Of a DNA stretch of 64,000 bases, positions 52,652 to 61,341 are shown in pieces. Every line of letters begins with the position of its first letter. Within the stretch, counting starts at the first letter, position 1. Under the pieces are notes generated by a model, which ran no database searches, was not told the origin of the DNA, and saw only the letters and a program-made list of their open reading frames with translations. Origin of the DNA: G965261775 sp965261775. Lineage in GTDB: Bacteria > Pseudomonadota > Gammaproteobacteria > Eutrophobiales > Eutrophobiaceae. The position numbers were made by a program, and so were the translations under genes. The stretch is taken from positions 1,612,001-1,676,000 of the forward strand of contig OZ253477.1 in the NCBI GenBank assembly GCA_965261775.1. Direction: 5' to 3'.

Positions 52652-53476
52652 TCAATGCTGCTGACAGGTTGCGCAATAGAATGAGGAGCGTTGCCCAAGA
52701 CGTATAACCCTGATCGGGCGGGCGCAGGCCTTGCAGGGTTTGCCCGCGCGGCCATACACGTGTAATTCATGTTGAAAATAACCCGGATTCCCTTTTCCAT
52801 TGGTGAAGTCCCGCAAGGTTGTGCCACCTCTTTTTATTGCACGGTTCAACACAATTTTAACGGCGATGGTTAATTTCTCACAGCTCTTTTTGGAGAGCCT
52901 GCCAGCTTTTCGTCCGGGATGAATACCGGCGACGAACAGGCTCTCATTGGCATAAATATTCCCCACGCCGCTTACAATACGATTGTCCATAATCAAGGTC
53001 TTTATGGCTTGTATCCGCTTGCGGGAAAGGGTATAAAGATGGTCGGCGTCAAACGTTCGACTCAGTGGTTCCGGTCCGAGGTGTCGGATTAACTGGTGAG
53101 TTGAAGGATCATGCCTGGACCAGAGTATGGAGCCGAATTTTCTTGGATCGCGAAAACGCAGTATCCGGTTTGAGTCAAAGACAATGTCAACATGATCATA
53201 TTTTCCTGTCATCTCCCCGCGATCACGATCAATAATACGCAAGCTCCCAGACATACCCAGATGCACGATCAGACAGCCATTTTCAGTGTAAAATAACAGG
53301 TATTTGGCGCGTCGCTTCAGTTTTTGTATGGTGCGATTTTTGAGTAAATGCCCAAGCTGCGTCGAGATGGGCCAGCGCAATCGCCGTTCACGAATATGTA
53401 CGTCTTTCACCGTTTCGCCAATGACATAGGGCGAGATTCCCCGGCGTGTCGTTTCGACCTCCGGCAGTTCAGGCAT
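52652..53476 (-). CDS. mutM: Formamidopyrimidine-DNA glycosylase, 274 aa
   Basis: Removes 8-oxoguanine and nicks the strand by beta/delta elimination. Catalytic N-terminus PELPEVETTRRGISPYV (Pro1, Glu2), KRRAKYLLF, DNRIVSGVGNIYANESLF and a C-terminal zinc finger with CKAC and CATC. Starts inside the 3' end of the DUF4340 gene (8-bp overlap), so it is probably co-transcribed with the Gld-like ABC operon. Confidence 0.96.
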   Translation of the reverse strand: MPELPEVETTRRGISPYVIGETVKDVHIRERRLRWPISTQLGHLLKNRTIQKLKRRAKYLLFYTENGCLIVHLGMSGSLRIIDRDRGEMTGKYDHVDIVFDSNRILRFRDPRKFGSILWSRHDPSTHQLIRHLGPEPLSRTFDADHLYTLSRKRIQAIKTLIMDNRIVSGVGNIYANESLFVAGIHPGRKAGRLSKKSCEKLTIAVKIVLNRAIKRGGTTLRDFTNGKGNPGYFQHELHVYGRAGKPCKACARPIRVIRLGQRSSFYCATCQQH

Positions 53477-54335
53477 CCGGTGACTGTTGTTCCCCAGTGG
53501 TGATCAGATTATTCCCCGGCAACAGTTTCTGCGCCTCATCACTGCCGAGGTGATATTGAATACCGAGAGTTTTACGTGCCAGGATCAAATGGGGTTCGGT
53601 GGCGACGATGACAAATTCTATTGCTTGCGCGTTTTCATCAAAAACAGTAATAAATGATTCTTCTTTTTGTTCCCGGTATGTGCTTGTCAGTATGGCGGCG
53701 GCCTGCTCCCAACTCGTGACAAGATACTGTAATTCTGCCGGCGTCATGTCGGTGGAACCGGTTAATTGCCACGTGTTATTCACCCGGTTTAACTCGTTTT
53801 GCGGGAATTTGATTTTACTGATCCTTGTTTTTTCCGAGAGCAGTTTTTTCTCGGCAAAAAAACCGGCGTCGGTCTTAAGGTGTTGATACAGGAAATCTTC
53901 AGTTAAGTGGATGGTGCCGTTAAATAACACATAGCGACGATGATCAATAGCATCAGTATCCCCGAACCGGAACTCAAACTCATTCATTTTCAGTGTGATT
54001 TCCGGCGCGTCAAGAGCAAAGTGACGAAGTGAATTTTCATCCGTACTCAGCTGTGCGTGTGAAGCCGTTTTCAATAAATGTAACAGGGGATCCATGCGCG
54101 TCTTATCTGCCTTGAACTGTAACGGTGAGTCCATATACCAAAGACCACCGTTTTTATGAAAGATCAGATCATCAAGGTCTTTTCTTGATATCTCAATACG
54201 GTGAATGGTTTCGCCGTCAATCTTGGAAATGACCGGTGTCTCTTCGTCTGCCTGTTGCGTTGGGGAGAATAGATAGATCGAAAGGAGAATAATCAGGGTG
54301 AACAGGCCAATATTGACCCAGGCGGGTTTGCTCAT
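53469..54335 (-). CDS. DUF4340 protein of a Gld-like ABC system, 288 aa
   Basis: One N-terminal helix (IGLFTLIILLSIYLFSP) and a mostly beta periplasmic domain (IHRIEISRKDLDDLIFHKNGGLWYM start), typical of DUF4340 proteins next to GldG-like genes. Start ATG 54335, after AAAGAGAT; longer in-frame starts overlap the gldG-like gene. Last of four genes ATPase-permease-GldG-DUF4340. Function not known. Confidence 0.82.
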   Translation of the reverse strand: MSKPAWVNIGLFTLIILLSIYLFSPTQQADEETPVISKIDGETIHRIEISRKDLDDLIFHKNGGLWYMDSPLQFKADKTRMDPLLHLLKTASHAQLSTDENSLRHFALDAPEITLKMNEFEFRFGDTDAIDHRRYVLFNGTIHLTEDFLYQHLKTDAGFFAEKKLLSEKTRISKIKFPQNELNRVNNTWQLTGSTDMTPAELQYLVTSWEQAAAILTSTYREQKEESFITVFDENAQAIEFVIVATEPHLILARKTLGIQYHLGSDEAQKLLPGNNLITTGEQQSPDA

Positions 54336-54339
54336 GCTG

Positions 54340-55701
54340 TTATCTCTTTCGGCGGACACCAATGCCAATGATCATCAGCGTGGCCGGCAGTACAAATAAG
54401 AAGCCGATACCGATAATGCCGAGAGTAGTGTTTGATATATTGAGTTGCGTATCCGGCGCTATTTTGGATGGTATACGGATAAACTCATCGTCATGGCTCA
54501 GCCAGTTGATGATGCGGGTACCCAGTTCAGCGTTGCCACTGTTGCCGATGTACGTGTTGGACAGAAAATCGCCGTCGCCTGTGACGACGACGCGCTGCTG
54601 TTTCCTGACCAGTTCATCGCCTTCCTGCTGTTCAAGCTCACGTTCCAGGCTGACGCCGATAGTCAAAGGGCCGGCGATATCCTCCCTTGGATCGAAAACC
54701 ACTACCCCTTGCAGGATGCTGGTTTCCTGCCAGGTATGATCCCCCGTTTTCAGCAGTGGTTTTACTGTCCAAGCATCGCCTTTCGGCGTTTCTATGACCC
54801 GTGCCTGCGGGAATAGTGTCGGGAACTCAAAATCGCGAGTGATGGTATGAGGAGGATAAAGGCTGTTTGTTATTAATGCGATGCTCGGGTCGTCAATTCC
54901 GATGAGTTGACCGGCATGGTCTACCAATGTACCTGCCGGAAATTTTATATTGAGCTTTTCGGACATAGGGTCAAGGCCGTATGATGGTCCGGGTTCATGT
55001 AACCATAAAAGGTTGCCACCTGATTCAATGTAGGCCAGCAGGATATCCATCTCGCCGGGGAAATAATCTACCCGGGGCGAGGTAATGACGACGACACTCG
55101 TGTTGTCGGGAATAGCTTTGGTTTCACCGAGGTTTACGGGTTGTATCCGGTAGCCCCGATTTATAAGTTGTTTCCCCCATTCTCCCAGATCATGATTGGC
55201 CACACCCAGAGCCTTGCGTTCGCCATGTCCCTCCAGGAAAACGATCCAGCGCTCCTGAGCACGCGCCAGCCGTTGCAAGGCATTGGTGAAGGTTTCTTCC
55301 CTGTCGGTTTTAACATGTTCTGTGCGCCCCTGGTAATGAATTATAATCTCCCCGTCGACACTGATGCCCAGATTTCGTGCTTCATCCGGGACTGTATCCG
55401 GGTTCACGAAGTGCAGGGTGATATTATCTTTATAACGCTGATATTTATTGACAAACTGTCGGATGGCATCGCGCAGCGCCGGGTTTTTTCTCGCATAAGA
55501 CGTTACCCTGATTGGATCAGGCATTGTTTTCAGGAGCATTTGGCTGGCGCTTGACAAGGTATGTCTGCCGCTGGCGGTCCAGTCATATTGCACCTGATGT
55601 CGGTTACTCAGCCAGGCTAAAAGAGCAAAGACGGCCATCAGCAGGCAGAGCATAACGATGCTGTTCAATCGCGATTGCAGGCGAACCTTATCGGTAATCA
55701 T
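54340..55701 (-). CDS. GldG-like ABC transporter auxiliary protein, 453 aa
   Basis: An N-terminal helix (VMLCLLMAVFALLAWLS), the TASGRHTLSSASQMLLKTM segment, an ABC_transp_aux domain (IVFLEGHGERK, VVVITSPRVDYFPGEMDILLAYIESGGNLLWL), and a C-terminal helix (LGIIGIGFLFVLPATLMII). In Bacteroidetes GldG works with GldA/GldF in gliding; in Proteobacteria the role is unknown. Ten bp after the permease gene. Confidence 0.87.
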   Translation of the reverse strand: MITDKVRLQSRLNSIVMLCLLMAVFALLAWLSNRHQVQYDWTASGRHTLSSASQMLLKTMPDPIRVTSYARKNPALRDAIRQFVNKYQRYKDNITLHFVNPDTVPDEARNLGISVDGEIIIHYQGRTEHVKTDREETFTNALQRLARAQERWIVFLEGHGERKALGVANHDLGEWGKQLINRGYRIQPVNLGETKAIPDNTSVVVITSPRVDYFPGEMDILLAYIESGGNLLWLHEPGPSYGLDPMSEKLNIKFPAGTLVDHAGQLIGIDDPSIALITNSLYPPHTITRDFEFPTLFPQARVIETPKGDAWTVKPLLKTGDHTWQETSILQGVVVFDPREDIAGPLTIGVSLERELEQQEGDELVRKQQRVVVTGDGDFLSNTYIGNSGNAELGTRIINWLSHDDEFIRIPSKIAPDTQLNISNTTLGIIGIGFLFVLPATLMIIGIGVRRKR

Positions 55702-55710
55702 TACGACGGC

Positions 55711-56454
55711 TTATCCATACATCCGTTCTGCGTCCAGACGCCAGATGGTGAGAATGATGAAAAACAGACTTACTAATAAATAATAAATTACATCGGCGGA
55801 GTTAAATACGCCCTTTAGCAGGCTGTTGTAGTGACTCAGAAGTGAAATATAGGAAAATATTTCTGTCATACGCTCCGAGGCATTAGTGCTGGCAATGTTT
55901 ATCATCCAGAGTAAAAATAAGGTGCCGAATGTGCCGATAGCTGCCGTAGCGGGCTGTTGCGCTAGTGAAGAGATAAAAAGACCGACAGCGGCGAAAGACG
56001 ATATCAGCAGTAGCAGACCCATCACACCGGAAATCATCTGTCCCCAATCAAGTTGGGTACCGAGTTGTAGCGAGAGCGGCATGAGGCTTATCATCAACAG
56101 CATTAAACTGTAAAAAGCACTTATCCCGAGGTACTTGCCGACTACCAACTGCGTCAGACTGACCGGCGAGGAATAAAGCAGTTTAATTGTGCCCAGGCGA
56201 CGTTCTTCGGCGATCAGTCCCATGGTAAGCAAGGGCGAAACCAGTAACAGGATAATGCCAGCAATCTGCCAGGTCCCGGCAACCACAATTTCGGTCAATC
56301 CGCCTACGCCCGGTGTCGAAAGCAGGTATTGAGCCAGCAGTAGATAAAAGAAAATTGCCAGTAGAAATTGAATAACCGCCAACACAATCCAAGCCAGCGA
56401 GGACTTGAACAGGCGACGCAATTCATTTATGGCGATCAGAACGATATTATTCAT
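55711..56454 (-). CDS. ABC-2 type permease (GldF-like), 247 aa
   Basis: Six hydrophobic helices with the ABC-2 pattern (IAGIILLLVSPLLTMGLIAEERRLGTIKLLYSSPVSLTQLVVGKYLG). Start ATG 56454 (MNNIVLIAINELRRLF) overlaps the ATPase stop by 8 bp; an upstream in-frame start is unlikely. Partner of the ATPase and GldG-like genes. Confidence 0.9.
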   Translation of the reverse strand: MNNIVLIAINELRRLFKSSLAWIVLAVIQFLLAIFFYLLLAQYLLSTPGVGGLTEIVVAGTWQIAGIILLLVSPLLTMGLIAEERRLGTIKLLYSSPVSLTQLVVGKYLGISAFYSLMLLMISLMPLSLQLGTQLDWGQMISGVMGLLLLISSFAAVGLFISSLAQQPATAAIGTFGTLFLLWMINIASTNASERMTEIFSYISLLSHYNSLLKGVFNSADVIYYLLVSLFFIILTIWRLDAERMYG

Positions 56455-57397
56455 TTTTCTCCTCCTCACCGTCAATACTGGTCAGGTGTATAAAAACCGT
56501 TTCAAGGGAAGTATCCCCCGGGTTGAGTTTATATAACCCCCATTTTTCCCGCACGGCTTTTTCAAGGAGGGTATCGACTATGGCGCTTCTCCTGTCGGTG
56601 TCAAGGCCGAGCAGAAATGTTTCCTGATCAATATTTTCCGCCGAATTTACCCCTTTAATCTTGAGCAAAATCTCAGGCGACGGAGGCCACCGCAAGCCGA
56701 TTTCGACGTAATCGGGACCATCTTTTTGCAACTGTTGCAATGGCCGATCCAGTACGATACGGCCTTTGTTAATGATCAATACGCGATCACAGAGGCTTTG
56801 CACTTCGGAGAGGATATGCGTAGAGAGGATAACACTGTGGTCTTGCCCGAGTTCGCGCAACAGCCCGCGGATTTCCTTAATCTGTATCGGGTCAAGCCCG
56901 GAAGTGGGTTCATCAAGAATAATAACGGGAGGTGCATGAATAATGGCCTGGGCGATGCCGACACGTTGCCGATATCCCTCGGACAAATTCCGAATCAGGT
57001 GCCCGGCAACTTGCTCCAAGCCACACCGCCCCTTGCTGAACCGAAGCGCCTGGCCCCTTTTTTCTTTTTCGACGCCACGTAGCCCGGCGGCATAAAGCAG
57101 ATATTCATCCACGGTCAGATCATGATAAAGCGGCGGTCGTTCCGGCAAAAAACCGATATTCCGTTTGGCCTTTGTGGCCATTGAGCGGATATCGTATCCA
57201 GCAATTGAGATTTCGCCATGGCTGGCGGCCAGGACGCCACTGATAATCTGCATAGTAGTGGATTTCCCCGCCCCGTTCGGGCCGAGAAAGCCAAGGATTT
57301 CGCCGCGATGCACATTGAACGTAACATCGCGAATAGCGATTTTATCGCCGTAAAAACGGGAGAGTTTCCTAGCGGATATCAGTATTTCGTTATTCAT
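56447..57397 (-). CDS. ABC transporter ATPase (GldA-like), 316 aa
   Basis: Nucleotide-binding subunit: Walker A GPNGAGKSTTM, Q-loop GFLPERPPLY, signature LSEGYRQRVGIAQA, Walker B VIILDEPTSGLDP and H-loop STHILSEVQ. A C-terminal DUF4162-like extension is present. Head of the four-gene Gld-like operon that runs into mutM. Confidence 0.93.
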   Translation of the reverse strand: MNNEILISARKLSRFYGDKIAIRDVTFNVHRGEILGFLGPNGAGKSTTMQIISGVLAASHGEISIAGYDIRSMATKAKRNIGFLPERPPLYHDLTVDEYLLYAAGLRGVEKEKRGQALRFSKGRCGLEQVAGHLIRNLSEGYRQRVGIAQAIIHAPPVIILDEPTSGLDPIQIKEIRGLLRELGQDHSVILSTHILSEVQSLCDRVLIINKGRIVLDRPLQQLQKDGPDYVEIGLRWPPSPEILLKIKGVNSAENIDQETFLLGLDTDRRSAIVDTLLEKAVREKWGLYKLNPGDTSLETVFIHLTSIDGEEEKNE

Positions 57398-57934
57398 TTT
57401 GGGGTTATTATTACCATAATGCCGCTACTTGCAAGTTTAATCTTAAGTGGGTAAGCGGACTGACCGGATCGGCAATATTACCGTTTATCCGCATCAATTT
57501 CTGCGTATTCTCGCAAGAAAAAAGGACGGGGGTCAGTCAGAAAAGATGAAGGGGGAATTTCCCTCCCGCTAAATATTTTGTCAAAAAAGAATGGCAAAGG
57601 CATTTCAAGATTGGCAAGGCAGATGTATATTAATCTTAAAACAATCAGCCACAGCACAAGGAAATGTGTTCATGGCATTTAAGAAAGAGACAGGTGAGAT
57701 AAACAAAAAGAACGACAATGATTTCAGGACTCTTGTTCAATGAAATAAAGGGTTATCAAAGTAGCGGATTATTGAAATTTGATTTATACGACACAGATCC
57801 TGAAAGGAATATAGAAATCAATTTGACAGGGTGTATTACTTAATTGTTATGATGTGGTTGAGTTATTGAAGGTCTCTGGATTTAACTTACAGTGATAAGC
57901 TAAAACAGAGCCAATGTCGGTGGAGGTCAATTCC
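57398..57934. other. Intergenic region upstream of small ORF
   Basis: AT-rich, no recognisable gene up to the small ORF; it probably carries the promoter of the ABC operon on its left side. Confidence 0.5.
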
Positions 57935-58096
57935 ATGTCAAGCCGTCATAAAAGAAGGTTTGGAGCAAAGATGAATTACGAAACAATGTTGAAAAACAGG
58001 GAGAATAAACAACGGAAAGTATCCTTGGGTTTCCGAGGATTGTGCCAGGCAGGTATAAAAATATGTCTGCCGTCACCATATACCATATATCCCTAA
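57935..58096 (+). CDS. Putative small basic protein, 53 aa
   Basis: MSSRHKRRFGAKMNYETMLK start, strongly basic, with a GGAGGT Shine-Dalgarno and 7-nt spacer (57922-57927). The good RBS in otherwise non-coding sequence is the only support. The 3' part runs through a copy of a short palindromic element, so the gene may be a fragment. No family recognised. Confidence 0.4.
   Translation: MSSRHKRRFGAKMNYETMLKNRENKQRKVSLGFRGLCQAGIKICLPSPYTIYP
58045..58072. repeat. Copy 3 of the short palindromic element (rearranged)
   Basis: CCAGGCAGGT, a 10-nt AT-rich loop, GTCTGCCG. The same two arm words as at 14536-14555 but in the opposite order, giving a hairpin with a longer loop. Confidence 0.45.
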
Positions 58097-58140
58097 ACGC
58101 GAATGTCGCACAGAGGGACTTAACGTTTGCATAAAAATGC

Positions 58141-58168
58141 TTGTTTTATTGATTCAGTAGGTTATAAC
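58141..58168 (+). promoter_or_regulatory. Putative sigma-70 promoter of the desaturase gene
   Basis: TTGTTT (58141-58146) and TATAAC (58163-58168) with a 16-bp spacer, about 58 nt before the desaturase start. Confidence 0.5.
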
Positions 58169-58225
58169 GGGATTAAGAAGACTTAATATTTAGAGTAGAG
58201 TACTTAAAACGAGAGGAGAATTATT

Positions 58226-59422
58226 TTGGAACTAATCATGTTTAAGGGTTTGATTGAATTACCCTGGTGGGGATATATCGTAGTGGTTTTGGGTTTGACA
58301 CATATCACGATTGTATCAGTGACGATATTTCTGCATCGTTGTCAGGCGCATCGGGCAGTTAATCTGCATCCTCTTGTGAGCCATTTCTTCCGTTTCTGGT
58401 TATGGTTGACCACTGCCACGGTCACGAAAGAATGGGTCGCCGTTCACCGCAAGCATCATGCCAACGTGGAAACGGAAGAAGACCCGCACAGCCCGCAGAA
58501 CAGAGGCATTAAAAAGGTGCTGTGGCAGGGGAGAGAGCTATACCGGGCGGAGGCGGAAAAACAGGAAACGCTTGATCAATATGGACACGAAACTCCAGAT
58601 GACTGGCTTGAAAGAAATGTCTATGCCCGTTTCAGCATGCTTGGCATCAGTAGTCTGCTGATAGGCAATGTTATTTTGTTCGGTTTTCTCGGGCTCACTA
58701 TCTGGGCGATCCAAATGGTCTGGATCCCGTTTTTTGCCGCAGGCGTGATCAATGGGCTTGGTCACTGGTTTGGATACCGGAATTTTGAAACGCCGGATGC
58801 CTCAACGAATATCGTCCCGTTAGGGATATTGATAGGCGGTGAAGAATTGCACAATAATCATCATGCCTTTGCCAGTTCGGCGCGTTTTTCTTCCAAATCC
58901 TGGGAGTTTGATGTGGGCTGGTTTTACCTTCGTTTATTGAGTTGTCTGGGTCTGGCCAAAGTGAAAAAGCTGGCTCCTGCCCCGAGGTTTAACAACACCA
59001 AACTGCGGGTTGACTATGATACGGTCAGTGCCGTGATTGCCAACCGTTTGCATGTAATGTCCGACTACGCGCATCGGGTCATTGCCGATGTTTATAAAAC
59101 TGAAGAGCATAATATCAGTATGAGCGGTCGCAAGCTTCCCAAGGGGGAAAAACTGCTCAGCCGAGCCGATAGTATTCTTGATGCACGCTCGCGGGAGCGC
59201 CTGCAAAAACTGCTGGCGGAAAGCGATGCGCTCAAGGTCGTGTATGAATACAAACAACGCCTGCAAATGATCTGGCAGGAAAAGTCAGCCACTCAGGAAT
59301 CTTTGGTAAGATATTTACGAGAATGGTGTCAGCAGGCTGAAAACACCGGTATCAAGGCGTTGGCGGAGTTTGCTGACACACTGAGATCCTATACCTTGGA
59401 AACGCAACCGTTGCATAGATAA
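58226..59422 (+). CDS. DesA-type membrane fatty acid desaturase with extra C-terminal domain, 398 aa
   Basis: Diiron delta-9-like desaturase of phospholipid or acyl-CoA chains in the inner membrane. Histidine boxes HRCQAH, HRKHH and HNNHH with GHWFGYRNFETPDASTNIVPLGILIGGEELHNNHH. After the catalytic part, residues about 265-398 form a charged helical domain (VYEYKQRLQMIWQEKSATQESL, then WCQQAENTGIKALAEFADTL) that resembles the C-terminal part of ISL3-type transposases. Proteobacterial DesA relatives of about 395 aa seem to share this domain, so it is probably not a recent fusion. The start is TTG 58226, with AGGAG 7-8 nt upstream; ATG 58238 is possible. Confidence 0.88.
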   Translation: MELIMFKGLIELPWWGYIVVVLGLTHITIVSVTIFLHRCQAHRAVNLHPLVSHFFRFWLWLTTATVTKEWVAVHRKHHANVETEEDPHSPQNRGIKKVLWQGRELYRAEAEKQETLDQYGHETPDDWLERNVYARFSMLGISSLLIGNVILFGFLGLTIWAIQMVWIPFFAAGVINGLGHWFGYRNFETPDASTNIVPLGILIGGEELHNNHHAFASSARFSSKSWEFDVGWFYLRLLSCLGLAKVKKLAPAPRFNNTKLRVDYDTVSAVIANRLHVMSDYAHRVIADVYKTEEHNISMSGRKLPKGEKLLSRADSILDARSRERLQKLLAESDALKVVYEYKQRLQMIWQEKSATQESLVRYLREWCQQAENTGIKALAEFADTLRSYTLETQPLHR

Positions 59423-59631
59423 ACACTTCAAATATTCGGGTTGGTTTTGGGGCCTGTGTACACTCTGGTCAAGGTACTTTTTCAGCCATTGTGGGACAGC
59501 GTTTATTTTAAGCCACTCGGACGAGGGAATATGTTTGCCACGCGCCGCGCATTTGGGACAGAGGCGCCTATTAAGTCTTGTCTGACAGGGTCGCGAGGCA
59601 AGAACCTGACCCGTTACAAGGAATTCATCCG

Positions 59632-60414
59632 ATGAGTCGCCCCACCGCTAAAATAAAGCCCATAGACGCTTCGCCCGACCAGGCGCCAAACGCCGTGTTC
59701 GGCAAAACGCGAGAGGTTAAAGCGCCCGAACTGAAACTGCCGAGAGGATTGCGCTATAACGCCCGGCTGAAAATGGACGGGTTGGAGTTTCTGGCGAAGC
59801 TCCCGGGCGACAGCGTCCCGGTCGCTTTCTTTGACCCGCAATACCGGGGGGTGCTGGACAAACTTGGTTACGGGAATGAGGGCAAGAATCGCGGAAAGGC
59901 GCGCAGCAGTCTGCCCCAGATGGACGAAACGAAGATTTGCCGCTTCATGCAGAGGATTGCGGCCGCGCTTACGCCTGGCGGGCATTTATTCTTGTGGATG
60001 GATAAATTCCATCTCTGCACTGGCTTCGCGTCCTGGCTTGAGGGAACAAACCTGGATGTCGTTGATATGCTGACCTGGAACAAAGGACGAATGGGAATGG
60101 GATACCGGACGCGGCGCATGGGCGAGTATTTGGTGATACTGCAAAAGGAGCCGCGTCGCGCCAAAGGCGTTTGGACGATTCACAATATCCCGGATGTCTG
60201 TGACAAGGAAGGCGAAATCCCGGATGTCTGGTGCGAGAAAGTTAAACGCAACGGGCATACGCACAAAAAACCGATTGGGTTGCAGGGGAAACTAATCGCC
60301 GCCGTGTCCAATTCCGGCGATGTCGTCATTGACCCGGCGGCCGGTAGCTTCTCGGTCCTGGCGGCTTGCGAGTTGCAGGGGCGGCACTTCCTCGGCTGCG
60401 ACATAAAGGGATAA
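59632..60414 (+). CDS. Type II DNA methyltransferase with DPQY motif, 260 aa
   Basis: Amino-methyltransferase with motif order IV then I. The catalytic motif reads DPQY (residues 68-71, VAFFDPQYRGVLDKLGYG) instead of the usual DPPY; SAM motif I lies near the end (VVIDPAAGSFSVLAA), preceded by HKKPIGLQGKLI. The circular order suggests a beta-class N6/N4 enzyme. Start ATG 59632, AAGGA 9 nt upstream. The stop overlaps the next gene's ATG (TAATG): a compact type II R-M pair inserted between the desaturase and ppc. Confidence 0.85.
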   Translation: MSRPTAKIKPIDASPDQAPNAVFGKTREVKAPELKLPRGLRYNARLKMDGLEFLAKLPGDSVPVAFFDPQYRGVLDKLGYGNEGKNRGKARSSLPQMDETKICRFMQRIAAALTPGGHLFLWMDKFHLCTGFASWLEGTNLDVVDMLTWNKGRMGMGYRTRRMGEYLVILQKEPRRAKGVWTIHNIPDVCDKEGEIPDVWCEKVKRNGHTHKKPIGLQGKLIAAVSNSGDVVIDPAAGSFSVLAACELQGRHFLGCDIKG

Positions 60415-61088
60415 TGGCACTCTTTAGCGACAGCAAAGGGCGCAAGGACGGGAAAAGCGGTTATGGGCGCCTCTTCGGCAATGACGAATTAGGGCGACTC
60501 ATCAGCCGCGTTCACGCAACCTCAATACGCTACGGGACGGAACTGGAGCGGCTGATAAAGGATCGCGTAAAATTGATTGACGATTTAGATACATTCTTGC
60601 TGCAAGAGATAATGCCGGATGGCGTACTCGTCGCGGACAAAAGAGAGATAAAACGCTGTCGCAAACTTGATCTCAATAATCAAGAACCGGACTTCGTTAT
60701 TTTCAAACGTCGCCTCAACAAACAGGCCTGCCACCTGGTGGAGCTGAAAGACGGGGATACATTCGACACAAAGAAAGCGGCGGCGGAATATCGGGCAATG
60801 CATGAATTCGTCAGCAAAAATGCCCCGGAGATCCCCTACACTGTCCAAACGCATTTTGCCTGCTTCAACCAAAACGACAAAAACGCGATAATAACCGGTT
60901 TCAAGCAAAAAATCACCCCGGAGGAAGCGATGACCGGCAGGGAATTCTGCGAGCTGTTGGAGCTGGATTACGACAGCATCATTCAGGAGCGCCAGCGTGA
61001 CGGCGCGCAAAATTTATCGGACTTCCTTGATGTGCTTGTAAAAATTGCCCCGGTGCGCACTATTCTTAAGCGTCTCTTGGGGCCTTAG
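60414..61088 (+). CDS. Type II restriction endonuclease (PD-(D/E)XK type), 224 aa
   Basis: Partner of the methyltransferase. Nuclease core EPDFVIFKRR...CHLVELKDGDTF: Asp93 and, 17 residues on, Glu110-x-Lys112 (ELK), the PD-(D/E)XK arrangement. The N-terminal half is helical. I do not recognise the named family, so the cut site is unknown. The start overlaps the methyltransferase stop by 1 bp with AAAGGG as RBS, so methylase and nuclease are translated together. Confidence 0.8.
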   Translation: MALFSDSKGRKDGKSGYGRLFGNDELGRLISRVHATSIRYGTELERLIKDRVKLIDDLDTFLLQEIMPDGVLVADKREIKRCRKLDLNNQEPDFVIFKRRLNKQACHLVELKDGDTFDTKKAAAEYRAMHEFVSKNAPEIPYTVQTHFACFNQNDKNAIITGFKQKITPEEAMTGREFCELLELDYDSIIQERQRDGAQNLSDFLDVLVKIAPVRTILKRLLGP

Positions 61089-61341
61089 ATATATAATCCC
61101 CCTTTTCATGTGTGTATAGAGCACAATGCGCGACATGTGTGGTGTTGGCGGGATCGAAAGGGGCGATTTACTACAATCAATGGATCGAGATGTGATTTGC
61201 GTTCGAGACAAGCCGTTCTGGTGCTTTCCTGTTATTGTCTTTGCTGACGGCGTATTGGGAGTTCACCTCGCGCCGGTTAAAATGCTCAAACCTTTTCCTG
61301 ATTTCGGGCACATCATTAACAGACTATATCTCCCCGTATTT

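Noticed and set aside
59441..59635. 64-residue frame between desaturase and methyltransferase genes
   Set aside because: No family resemblance, and it would overlap the methyltransferase start; more likely non-coding.
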